A stretch of DNA of 32,689 nucleotides from Oscillospiraceae bacterium (GTDB taxonomy: Bacteria; Bacillota; Clostridia; Oscillospirales; Oscillospiraceae). The stretch is from positions 1 to 32,689 of the forward strand of contig JAHHRX010000023.1 in the NCBI GenBank assembly GCA_020025545.1, read 5' to 3'. How positions within the stretch are numbered: position 1 is the first letter of the stretch; the number at the start of each line of letters is the position of its first letter. Below the pieces are notes generated by a model that saw only the letters and a list, made by a program, of their open reading frames with translations, had not been told where the DNA came from and made no database searches. The position numbers and the translations under genes are program-made. Shown one piece after another: positions 22,500 to 30,500 of the stretch.

Positions 22500-22562
22500 T
22501 TTTTGGGTTTTTCCGGGGGAGACCCGGTGACCATATACATTTTATTCAGGAGGAAATGAAAA

Positions 22563-23588
22563 ATGGGTTATGATAATCTGAGACTGGAAAAGGGCATGTA
22601 CCGTCAGGCGGGCATGAGCTTTACACAGGTGCTGGAGTCTTTGGATCCCAGCGAAAACTACCGCGGCACCGCCCTTGAGGGCACCGATGCCTTCCAGCGT
22701 CAGCTGAAGCGCTTCGGCATCCGCGCCAAGGGCAGCGGCTCTTCCACAGTGGAAAAGTTCTTCTCCACCGTGGATTCTGCGGTGCTGTTCCCGGAGTACA
22801 TTGCAAGAACTGTCCGGCAGGGCATGGAGGAGAACGATATTCTGCCTGCCATCACCGCAACCACTACCGTTATCGATTCCATGGACTATCGCTCCATCTA
22901 CTCCAATCCCACCGACGCAGACAAGGAACTCAGGGTTGTGGAGGAGGGCGCATCCATTCCCACCACCGAGGTCAAGGTCAAGGATCATTTGGTAAAACTG
23001 TCCAAACGGGGCAGAATGCTGGTGGCTTCCTATGAGGCTCTGCGGTTCCAGAAACTGGATCTTTTTGGGGTGATGCTTCGCCAGATCGGCTCCCACATTC
23101 AGAAGCAGCAGGTTGCCGATGCGGTTCAGGTTCTGGTAAACGGTGACGGCAACACCAATGCCGCAAAGAAGTTCACCATCGGCACTTCTCCCATTTCCGG
23201 CACAAAGGGAACCCTTGGCTACGATCAGATGGTGGAGTTCTGGGGGCAGTTTGATCCCTACACCATGAACACCATTCTCTGCAGCACCGCAACCATGACC
23301 AAGATGCTGAAGATTCCCGAACTGCAGAATCCCATGACCGGCCTTAATTTCCAGGGCACCGGAAAGCTCACGACCCCTCTGGGCGCACATCTGCACCGTA
23401 CCTCTGCTGTTGCAGACGGCACGATCATCGGCCTCGACAGCCGCTATGCGCTGGAACAGGTGAGAGCCGGGGATGTGCTGGTGGAATACGACAAGCTCAT
23501 TGACCGTCAGCTGGAGAGAGCAGCCATTACTTCCATCTCCGGCTTCGGCAAGATCTGCGACGGTGCCAGTGCTGTTTTGAATGTATGA
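22563..23588 (+). CDS. Phage major capsid protein (HK97 fold)
   Basis: A 341-residue coat protein in the standard place after the protease. The N-terminal ~60 residues look like the removable delta segment. The fold core shows the typical pattern of a long E-loop and spine region (VVEEGASIPTTEVKVKDHLVKLSKRGRMLVASYEAL), a spine helix (LDLFGVMLRQIGSHIQKQQVADAVQVLVNG) and a final strand region (AITSISGFGKIC). Strong AGGAGG precedes ATG 22563. A 5-bp hairpin (CCGGG/CCCGG, 22513-22527) lies in the 63-nt gap upstream. Its stop overlaps the next gene by 4 nt. Confidence 0.88.
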   Translation: MGYDNLRLEKGMYRQAGMSFTQVLESLDPSENYRGTALEGTDAFQRQLKRFGIRAKGSGSSTVEKFFSTVDSAVLFPEYIARTVRQGMEENDILPAITATTTVIDSMDYRSIYSNPTDADKELRVVEEGASIPTTEVKVKDHLVKLSKRGRMLVASYEALRFQKLDLFGVMLRQIGSHIQKQQVADAVQVLVNGDGNTNAAKKFTIGTSPISGTKGTLGYDQMVEFWGQFDPYTMNTILCSTATMTKMLKIPELQNPMTGLNFQGTGKLTTPLGAHLHRTSAVADGTIIGLDSRYALEQVRAGDVLVEYDKLIDRQLERAAITSISGFGKICDGASAVLNV

Positions 23589-23941
23589 CGCTGACGGAAC
23601 AAATCTATGCCCAGGCGCTGGTTTTAATCCAGGACACGGACAGTGAAAATCTGCCGATGCTCAAAATGCTGTGCAGAAGTGCGGAAAGTGCCCTGAAGCT
23701 GCAGCTGCGGCCGGGGCTTACTCCGGAGGACTGCAAGGCGGATTTCATTGCGGCTGCCAGCCTGTATGCGCTGGCGGCCCTGTCCGAGGCGGATGAGCTT
23801 GGAAACATCCAGAGCATTGCGGCGGGAAATTTCAAATTAAACCGGAGCGGCGGCAATCCGGCGGCCTGCTGCTTGCGGTATCAGGCCGAGGTCATTATGA
23901 GACCCTATATGAAAGACCAGTTCGCTTTTATGGGGGTGTGA
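23585..23941 (+). CDS. Probable head-tail connector protein
   Basis: A 118-residue, largely helical protein. Its ATG overlaps the capsid stop (ATGA). The position directly after the coat gene, small size, helical content (YAQALVLIQDTDSENLPMLKMLCRSAE and the later FIAAASLYALAALSEAD) and the ending YMKDQFAFMGV fit the gp6-like head-tail connector or adaptor class. The specific family is not certain. It has 4-nt overlaps with both neighbours, so translation is likely coupled. Confidence 0.6.
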   Translation: MTLTEQIYAQALVLIQDTDSENLPMLKMLCRSAESALKLQLRPGLTPEDCKADFIAAASLYALAALSEADELGNIQSIAAGNFKLNRSGGNPAACCLRYQAEVIMRPYMKDQFAFMGV

Positions 23942-24285
23942 CGGTGAGAAAACTTGTGGAGAGAATCCTCAAAAAGTACGGCACGGACATCCTGCTGCGG
24001 AGAGTTACGGGGGATGTGATTCTGCGTGGTTTTTTGCAGCACACGGGCTCTATGGCGCGGCAGAATATGCGCTCCGCTTATTCCCCGCTGGGAAGAGTCC
24101 CCGGCGGGCAGTACCGCCTGATCCTGCCGCCTCAGCCGGAAATCGCAGAGGGAGAAATTCTGCGCCTTGGGGAGCGGTGGTACACTGTCCTCCGCAACGA
24201 AAAAGTATGGTACCGCAACGAATGGATTTACAGCTGGTATCTGTGTGATGAGAGAGGAGCGCCGGACAATTGGGGATTTCAATAG
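23938..24285 (+). CDS. Probable phage head-tail adaptor/minor head protein
   Basis: A 115-residue protein of beta-strand character (QYRLILPPQPEIAEGEILRLGERWYTVLRNEKVWYRNEWIYSWYLCDE). This resembles stopper or head-closure proteins that follow the connector in siphophage operons, but I rely mainly on position and size. The start is GTG 23938, overlapping the preceding stop. A second in-frame GTG lies two codons later. The gene overlaps the next one. Confidence 0.55.
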   Translation: MTVRKLVERILKKYGTDILLRRVTGDVILRGFLQHTGSMARQNMRSAYSPLGRVPGGQYRLILPPQPEIAEGEILRLGERWYTVLRNEKVWYRNEWIYSWYLCDERGAPDNWGFQ

Positions 24286-24971
24286 TTGATTTTGTTATCG
24301 ACACTCTGAAAAATAATGGAGTTCGGGCAGAGTGCGCCCGCCCTGCCGGAAATCTTATGACAGTTCAAGATGTGGTGGCGGCGGTGAGTATCCTGAGAAT
24401 GGATCAGGAGAAGCAATGCATTACCGTTCAGGTGGATGTGATCTGCCCCGACAAGTACGATGCAAAGCGATGTGAGGACAGGGCTCTGCAGATCTGTCAG
24501 GTTCTGCAAAGAACCGGCGGCGTATGCCGTCAGGAAAACTGCACCTATATGAGTACCGTCCGGGCGTTCTGTATCCCGGTATGGGTATCCTATCACGGTC
24601 AGCTTCTGCGAGATGTATGGGAGGGATGGCCGGAGCTTTTGGTGACTGTCGGGGGAGAATATCTTATGTATATGGTATCCTTTACGGCGGAACGGGTGTA
24701 CCCGAAACCGGCAGCAGGCACAACGCCGTCGCCTCCTGCAGCAACGCAGGAGGAAACATGGAGCTTCCGGCTGGAAGAATATTATCCCGCAGGGGCGGAG
24801 GAGGCGCAGACGGTCAAAGAACCTTTCTCCATCAGTTTGGAGTGCGGAGACGCGAGTGAGGTATACAGCGGATGTGTGCTGACCGGATTCAAGCGGGTGA
24901 CGGACGCTTCCGGTGTCCGTCAGATCCGAACGGGGACTTCAAATTTCAGATCTCGGACGGTGCGTGCCTGA
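24270..24971 (+). CDS. Last protein of the phage head operon, two-part, function unknown
   Basis: A 233-residue protein starting at TTG 24270 within the end of the previous gene, with GAGAGGAG about 10 nt upstream. Residues 1-~150 look like a compact alpha/beta domain of the tail-terminator/minor-head type (VDFVIDTLKNNGVRAEC start; ITVQVDVICPDKYDAKRCED). A Pro/Thr-rich linker (KPAAGTTPSPPAATQ) joins it to a second domain of beta character (SISLECGDASEVYSGCVLTGF). The two-part layout suggests a fusion. It is the last gene before the operon terminator; no tail-tube, tape-measure or tail-fibre gene follows. Confidence 0.5.
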   Translation: MGISIVDFVIDTLKNNGVRAECARPAGNLMTVQDVVAAVSILRMDQEKQCITVQVDVICPDKYDAKRCEDRALQICQVLQRTGGVCRQENCTYMSTVRAFCIPVWVSYHGQLLRDVWEGWPELLVTVGGEYLMYMVSFTAERVYPKPAAGTTPSPPAATQEETWSFRLEEYYPAGAEEAQTVKEPFSISLECGDASEVYSGCVLTGFKRVTDASGVRQIRTGTSNFRSRTVRA

Positions 24972-25020
24972 ACAAAAACCTGCCGTGGATAGGCTGCGCC
25001 CCATAAGGAAGTTTTTAAGA

Positions 25021-25065
25021 GGTACGGTACAGTTCCGTTTTGGGGCTGTACCGTATCTTCTTTTC
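25021..25065 (+). terminator. Intrinsic terminator of the phage head operon
   Basis: A 12-bp stem (25021-25032 with 25046-25057, one G-U), followed by TTCTTTTC. It lies 50 nt after the last head-gene stop and closes the transcript. Confidence 0.8.
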
Positions 25066-25300
25066 GCAGCTTGCCATCATGCGGGTATGCCGCTCATCAG
25101 AGAGCTAACCAAGGGCGTTATCCGCATCATAAATCTACTCAATCAGGCGGTCAGGCTACACAATCGGAGCGCTGCGGCTATCCAAAGGGGATGCGCGCCA
25201 AGATAATACAGACAAACTTTACAAAAACGCACTGTAACGAATGGACTTTATTATGAAAATTAAAACTTGTGTCGAAAAAAAGGGAAATCTCATTTTATTA
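25066..25300. other. Intergenic stretch without an identified gene
   Basis: No open frame here has both a ribosome site and family signature. The composition shifts from G+C-rich at 25070-25210 to A+T-rich beyond. A short direct match, CATCATGCGG, occurs at 25076-25085 and again inside the leader at 25385-25394. Part may be a decayed end of the phage element. Confidence 0.35.
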
Positions 25301-25301
25301 C

Positions 25302-25330
25302 TTGCTTTTTGTGGAAAAATAAGGTATACT
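25302..25330 (+). promoter_or_regulatory. Promoter of the SipW/TasA-like locus
   Basis: TTGCTT (25302-25307), 17-nt spacer, TATACT (25325-25330). The predicted transcript start falls near 25337. Confidence 0.65.
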
Positions 25331-25333
25331 TTT

Positions 25334-25353
25334 AAATACATACATATGTATTT
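25334..25353 (+). promoter_or_regulatory. Perfect inverted repeat at the transcript start
   Basis: AAATACAT (25334-25341), ACAT, ATGTATTT (25346-25353): 8-bp arms with a 4-nt centre, the inner part ATACATATGTAT being fully palindromic. Its position over the predicted +1 makes it a candidate operator for a dimeric repressor, or a 5' hairpin of the mRNA. Confidence 0.5.
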
Positions 25354-25356
25354 AAA

Positions 25357-25464
25357 CCTCCGAGGGCAAAACCTCCCAGTGCGGCATCATGCGGCTAAGT
25401 TTCGGAGAAAAATCATAACCCAATCCTTCTTCGAGTTAGCGATTATTCGAAGGAGGATTTTTTT
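25357..25464 (+). promoter_or_regulatory. Structured 5' leader with SD-burying/terminator stem
   Basis: A closing stem CTCCGA (25358-25363) with TCGGAG (25402-25407) encloses a conserved-looking core GGGCAAAACC...GGCTAAG. A 14-pair stem then forms between AATCCTTCTTCGAG (25422-25435) and TTCGAAGGAGGATT (25446-25459), loop of 10 nt, followed by Ts. Its right arm contains the AAGGAGG ribosome site of the peptide gene at 25466. Two other CCTCC stretches (25357-25361, 25372-25376) could compete for the same GGAGG. The layout is aptamer-like domain plus expression platform. It does not match any riboswitch consensus I know; the c-di-GMP-I core GACGCAAAG, for example, is missing. Confidence 0.55.
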
Positions 25465-25465
25465 G

Positions 25466-25600
25466 TTGCCAGAAAATGCTTTTGGCTTTTTCCTTGCAAT
25501 CATTATGACAGTCTGCCTCATTGCCTTTGGCAGAAAAAAGAAGAATAAGAATTTACGGCATTCAAAACGATGGACTTTAAAACGGTTTCCATATGCGTGA
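25466..25600 (+). CDS. Small single-span membrane peptide (44 residues), unrecognised
   Basis: TTG 25466 follows AAGGAGG (25450-25456) by 9 nt and reads to TGA 25598-25600. The product has one hydrophobic span (AFGFFLAIIMTVCLIAFG, ~5-22) and then a strongly basic tail (RKKKNKNLRHSKRW), which should sit in the cytoplasm. It is first in the SipW locus, 60 nt before sipW, and its ribosome site is within the regulated leader stem. It could be a real membrane peptide or a leader ORF that passes control to sipW. Confidence 0.5.
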   Translation: MPENAFGFFLAIIMTVCLIAFGRKKKNKNLRHSKRWTLKRFPYA

Positions 25601-25660
25601 ATTTTGTTTGCCGGGCCCGTGGCTCTAAAGAAAAAACAGAAACAAAAAGAGGAAACGCAT

Positions 25661-26197
25661 ATGAAAAAACACGCCACTGTTGCAAAAATAGTGAGCATCT
25701 TTTCCACCGTGATGCTGATACTGGCTCTGCTGCTTGCAGTTGCATTCGGCGGCTGCCGCCTGTTTGGCATGAAGGCACTGGTGATTACCAGCGGCAGCAT
25801 GATTCCCAAGTATCCGGTGGGGTCTATCGTATATGTCCGCCCCGTTGCACCGGAAAATCTTTCGGTTGGGGATGACATCACCTTCCGGATTTCGGGAGAT
25901 TCTACAGGAACCCATCGTATCCGGGAAATCGATGCCGAAAACCGTCAGGTTTATACCTATGGCATCAATAATAAAGATTCAGAAGGTAATCCAATCAACG
26001 ATGCAAACCCCGTTGATTTTGATTATATTGTCGGCAGAGTGGAATTCTCTCTGCCCATCGCAGGCTACCTGTTCATTCTGTTTGGCGAAACCGGGGGGAA
26101 GCTGTTCATTCTCGGACTTCTGCTTTTCTCCCTGCTTCTGGACAGAGTGGCGGGCAGTAAAAAGAAATACAATAGAACAAGGAGAGCACAAGAATGA
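25661..26197 (+). CDS. SipW-type (ER-like) signal peptidase I
   Basis: Cleaves signal peptides of exported matrix-type proteins at the membrane. Its 178 residues include an N-terminal membrane helix (VSIFSTVMLILALLLAVAF), the catalytic serine in SGSM near 46-49, and a histidine in STGTHRI near 85-91. This is the Ser-His arrangement of SipW/eukaryotic-type enzymes rather than the Ser-Lys of ordinary bacterial Lep. A C-terminal membrane helix (LFILGLLLFSLLLD) and basic tail end it. ATG 25661 has AGAGG about 8 nt before it; upstream in-frame TTG codons lack such a site. Its stop overlaps the first TasA-like gene (ATGA), which fits a protease-substrate pair. I use the family name only, not an ortholog claim. 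Confidence 0.88.
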   Translation: MKKHATVAKIVSIFSTVMLILALLLAVAFGGCRLFGMKALVITSGSMIPKYPVGSIVYVRPVAPENLSVGDDITFRISGDSTGTHRIREIDAENRQVYTYGINNKDSEGNPINDANPVDFDYIVGRVEFSLPIAGYLFILFGETGGKLFILGLLLFSLLLDRVAGSKKKYNRTRRAQE

Positions 26198-26931
26198 ACA
26201 CGAAGAAACAGAAAACTGCGAAGAGAAGCCTGGCTGTTATTGCCGTACTTCTTGTGTGCGCCATGGCGATCGGCGGCACCGTTGCCTGGCTGACCAGCAC
26301 CAGCACACTGGACAACAAATTTACGGTAGGTCTGATTAAGCCCATTGATCCTGACAAGCCCGGCCCCGGTCCCGAGAACAAACCTATTCCCGAAGAAGAC
26401 AAGAACTCCGAAAACGGTAAGCTGAACGGCAACCTGTACGAGCCTCACTGGGTCAAGGACTCCAAGCTGATGCCCGGCGTGGAAATCGCAAAGGACCCCT
26501 ATGTTGGTGTGGGTGCAGGCAGTGAAAAGAGCTATGTTTACATCTATGTAAAAAACAGCATGAAGAACAACGACCACATCTACTTCACCATCAATGAAGG
26601 CTGGGAAGCTGTGGAAGCACAGCAGATTGGTTCCACCGGAAACTACACCGGCGGCTTGTTCAAGTACACCGCAGGTCTGGACGGAAGCGAGCAGACCAAT
26701 AACACCTGGACAACCAAGGCCCTGTTTGACAAGGTGGTTGTGAGTGAGGATGCCAACGCAGCGGACTTTATCGATACAGGCGTTGAACACCCCAAGCTGG
26801 ACGGTACCGATACGCTGGGCACCATTAAGGTGCAGTCCTTTGTGCATCAGATGAATGACGCTAATGGTGATGCAATTGCCGAAGACACCGTCATCTCCGC
26901 TGCCAAGACTGCATTTGGCATTGGCGGCTAA
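26194..26931 (+). CDS. TasA/camelysin-like exported protein
   Basis: A 245-residue secreted protein. The signal peptide (KRSLAVIAVLLVCAMAIGGTVAWLTS) followed by TSTLDNKFTVGLIKP has the SipW-substrate pattern: hydrophobic core, small residues, then A-W/Y-L/F and a 'x-N-x-F-T-V-G' start of the mature chain. TasA and CalY show it. The mature part is beta-rich (YVYIYVKNSMKNNDHIYFTI) with an acidic Pro-rich segment near 50-75. Relatives form biofilm fibres or act as camelysin peptidases; fibre formation here is inference. AAGGAG is 9 nt in front. The ATG overlaps the sipW stop. A small hairpin (CTCTC/GAGAG, 26948-26962) lies in the gap after it. Confidence 0.85.
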   Translation: MNTKKQKTAKRSLAVIAVLLVCAMAIGGTVAWLTSTSTLDNKFTVGLIKPIDPDKPGPGPENKPIPEEDKNSENGKLNGNLYEPHWVKDSKLMPGVEIAKDPYVGVGAGSEKSYVYIYVKNSMKNNDHIYFTINEGWEAVEAQQIGSTGNYTGGLFKYTAGLDGSEQTNNTWTTKALFDKVVVSEDANAADFIDTGVEHPKLDGTDTLGTIKVQSFVHQMNDANGDAIAEDTVISAAKTAFGIGG

Positions 26932-26995
26932 AAAGAAAATCCTGAGACTCTCGCTATGAGAGAAATATAAAAAATTTGCCGAGGAGGAAATAGGT

Positions 26996-27568
26996 ATGGA
27001 TAAGAAAAGAAAAGTAGGTGTGGGTTTGTGCGTACTTCTTCTGATCAGTTGCGTACTTTTCTCCTCGGCATTTTATTCTGCGCAGATTAAAACGGAAAAT
27101 GTCATTACTTTTGGCGATATACAGATTAAACTGCTCAACTATGAGCTAGATGAAAACGATCAGGAAAAAGAAGTGCGTGAGCAGGAACAGCCCTTGCGCA
27201 CGGATACCATGTCCCGAATCGTTCGGGTGCAAAATGTATGTTCTGAGCCTGCCTTCGTGCGGGTGAAGATCGACTTAACTGTGGAAAATGAGCGAGGGAT
27301 CAGCCCCGCAGAGGGATATGTCAACGTGGACGGCACGGATGCCGCGTGGGTGCAGGACGGACAGTGGTTCTACTACAACCGGATTCTGGAACCTGACATG
27401 ATGACGGAGAACCTGATGCAGGAGCTGTCCTTCGATATGGATAAATTGACAAGAGATTATGCCGGAGCTACGGTGTGGCTGCATGTGGAAGCACAGGCGG
27501 TGCAGAGCAAGCACAACGGCACAGAAGTGCTGCAGGCACAGGGCTGGCCCCAGGAGGTGGATAGATAG
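26996..27568 (+). CDS. Second SipW-substrate-like exported protein
   Basis: A 190-residue protein with a SipW-style signal peptide (KVGVGLCVLLLISCVLFSSAFYSAQIKTENVITFGDI), where A-F-Y and N-x-I-T-F-G mark the predicted junction. The mature part is beta-rich (FVRVKIDLTVENE; DAAWVQDGQWFYYNRI), as in minor TasA/TapA-like fibre components. It is shorter and more divergent than the protein before it, so it could be an anchor or assembly partner, which is inference. AGGAGG lies in front of ATG 26996. Its TAG overlaps the GTG start of the giant gene by one base. Confidence 0.75.
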   Translation: MDKKRKVGVGLCVLLLISCVLFSSAFYSAQIKTENVITFGDIQIKLLNYELDENDQEKEVREQEQPLRTDTMSRIVRVQNVCSEPAFVRVKIDLTVENERGISPAEGYVNVDGTDAAWVQDGQWFYYNRILEPDMMTENLMQELSFDMDKLTRDYAGATVWLHVEAQAVQSKHNGTEVLQAQGWPQEVDR

Positions 27569-30500
27569 TGAGAAAAGAACATATGAAACGCCGGATGGAA
27601 TGGCTTCTGGCAGCAGTGCTGCTTGTGACACTGGTGGTATCCGGTCTGATTCCGATTCAGGCGGCAGGCAGGGAACACCATGTGGAAACATTTGATGATT
27701 TACTGGGGCTTGCGGCCCAGAGTCAGACACTGGATTTTGAAAACGAAATCATTTATCTGGATGCCGACATTGAAATTACACCGATAGAGCAGGCAACGCT
27801 GGATAAGTACAATATCAAGCATCTGACATTCGGAAACAGTGATGTCTGGTTTAAGGGCACCTTTGATGGGCAAGGACATACCATTAAGGGCCTGCACTAT
27901 CAGAAGACAATTCTGCCCGATCCGAACTGCGGCCTGATCTCCTACGCACAGAACGCTGTTATTAAGAATTTGACCATTGAAGATGCCGTGTTGGAATCCA
28001 TTTATCAGGGCGGCATTGTGGTAGGACAGGCCCAAAATTGCGTGCTGGAAAATATTACGGTACGAAACAGTGACTTGGAGGTAAAGCCAGCTAATAACAT
28101 CATTTCCCTGATCACCAATGGTGGTTTCTGCGGCGGTGGTATTGCCGGCCTGATGGAAAACTCCGTTATGTATAACTGCGAAATCAGCGGAACCAAAGTG
28201 CACTGCAACATCACCGCAGGCGTTGCAGCAGTGGGCGGCGAAGGACTTTACATGGGCGGTCTGGTAGGCTGGGCCTCCAATTCCACCATTGAATACTGCC
28301 GTGCCCGCTCCAACTATGCTCCGGACGGAACCGTCCGGCAGTCCGCTGTCAGCAATAAATACGACACGGCGGTGGGTGCACTGGGCGGCAAGAGCCTGTA
28401 CGCGGGCGGCATTGTCGGCGGTGTCAATGACGGCAGCCGCATTTATGACTGCTTCAGCACTGCAGATGTTTATTTCTACGCGGCAAACTATGTTTCTGTA
28501 GGCTCCGGAACCGCCGGTTATGGCGGCGGTATTGCAGGAGCATTGCGCGGCGGTTCTATTGTGGATCGCTGTCACTATGCGGGCAATATCAGTTCTATGC
28601 AATATAATGCGGTGCTGGTCATTCCCATTATTCAGTACGATGTCAATATCTGCGGCATTGCCCGGATTCTACAGGGTGGTTCTCAGGTGAACCGTTCTTA
28701 TTTCCGCCCCAGCGACATTGAGAGCGGGGCTGACATCTCGGCCACAGGTTCGGGCAATACGGCACTGGCCGGCCCCGTGACGGATGAAGACTATGAAAAT
28801 GTGGACTTCTGGGAGGAACAGGACTACGACTTTACAGGAAATGTGGACCGTGTTACCAATTCCCACAATAGGCAGCCTCACCCAAACAAGTGGGTCATGG
28901 ACTATGATCTGGGTATTCCGGTTCACGGCGACTCGGTGGCGGCTACCTTCGATTTCCCCGGCGCCGGTTCGGTGACGATTGATAAGACGATGCTGGTAAA
29001 TCAGAAAGTTACCACCAGCGATCCTTATTCCTTTGCAGTCCAGGGAATTCATCCCCGAGAGAAGCAGCAGGTAACATTGTCTGCCAAACTCAACAACCGC
29101 TATCGCCTGAAAGGGTGGTATCGCAAGAGCGATGTGCTGAATCGGACAACAGGCGATATTAACGAGCTGCTGGAAATCACAAAGGATCTTAACGCCAAGG
29201 TGCCAGAAACCGGTACCCCTGTAACGGTAAGCACACAGGACAACGACCTGTTTGTCGCGGGCATAGAAGCACAGGTAACATTCCACCAGATTGACGGAAC
29301 TGTACTTCGGGAGGATTGGTATTGCTATTTGGATGCACTGCAGGAAGCAGTGCCCAATCATCCCACAACGGAGGGTGCCACCTTCTATGGCTGGACCACA
29401 ATTCCCAACACTGCGGTCCCCGGTGAAAAGGGCTACTCAGCCATTACATCTACCCAGCTGAACGATATCATGCAGCAAGATGCTTTGTATGTTGCGGGTG
29501 ATCCGGTCAGAAAAGAAATGGAGCTTTATCCCATCTTTGTGAATTCCCTTATCAATATCCAAACGGAATTTGAGGGACATGAGCAGGATGGATTGGATGA
29601 TGTCACAAAGCGAGATGCTGTGGGGCATACTGTGGTTGCCACTGATGAGGGTGGAGTCTATATCGATGTAACGGGGGAAGAACCAGACGGCAGTTTCCCT
29701 GCCGGATATCGCTTCAAGGGATGGTACCAAAAAATCGATGGAACCAATGAAGTGTGTGTGAGCCGGGAGCAGAAGTACTATGTCCCCGGGCTTACGGAAA
29801 AGGTCACCTATGTGGCAAGATTTGAGTATGCAGTGGAATATTGGGCAAAAGCCTACCATCAAGACAATGGCAGTTCCTTTTCTTCTCCTGCGCGATTTGC
29901 CACGGTATGGCATGACTATAAAGAGGGCTTCCAAGACATCCACGGTCCGGCCTATGGCGCTGAAAATGTGATTGGCTGGGGCGAAACCAATGTGGATCAC
30001 GGAAAAGACTTTACCGGAGTATGCCCGGAACGGTATACGGAAGAGAACTTGAAAATCACGCAGCCGGTCAGAGTCTATTCCCATAATTCCCACACGACCA
30101 ACGCAGTTTCTAACAACTATTCTGTGTTTACAGACACAGATTTTCCAGGCTCCGGTGAAATCTATAGTACTGCGGGCAGCTCTAATTCTAAATCGGAATT
30201 TGAATTTAAGCCGCTGTCTGATCGTTATAAGTTCAATTTCTGGACGTTAGAGCAGCAAGACGGTCATTGGACATATGCCAACAGTAAGTTTACTACCGGA
30301 ACTACCCATGTAAACAAAGACTATAAAGCGCGCGCTATGGTCTACACCTTGCTTCAGTTTCACGGCAAGGATGGAAATATCCTCGCAACAGTAAATCGCC
30401 GCTACGAAGATCCGGTCTTGCTTGGCAACGATCAAGAATTCACTTATATGTACCCTCACTATCATTTGGATACGAAGGTAGATTCCGAAACTTATGATGG

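Noticed and set aside
18690..25065. Flanking attachment-site repeats around the head operon
   Set aside because: By eye I found no direct repeat longer than about 10 nt at the two borders, and no integrase gene.
25071..25256. A 61-codon frame after the head operon as a phage gene remnant
   Set aside because: No ribosome site and no recognisable family; composition alone is not enough.
25357..25407. c-di-GMP-I riboswitch
   Set aside because: GGGCAAA-like and GGCTAAG-like words occur, but the GACGCAAAG core and the paired P2/P3 arms are missing.
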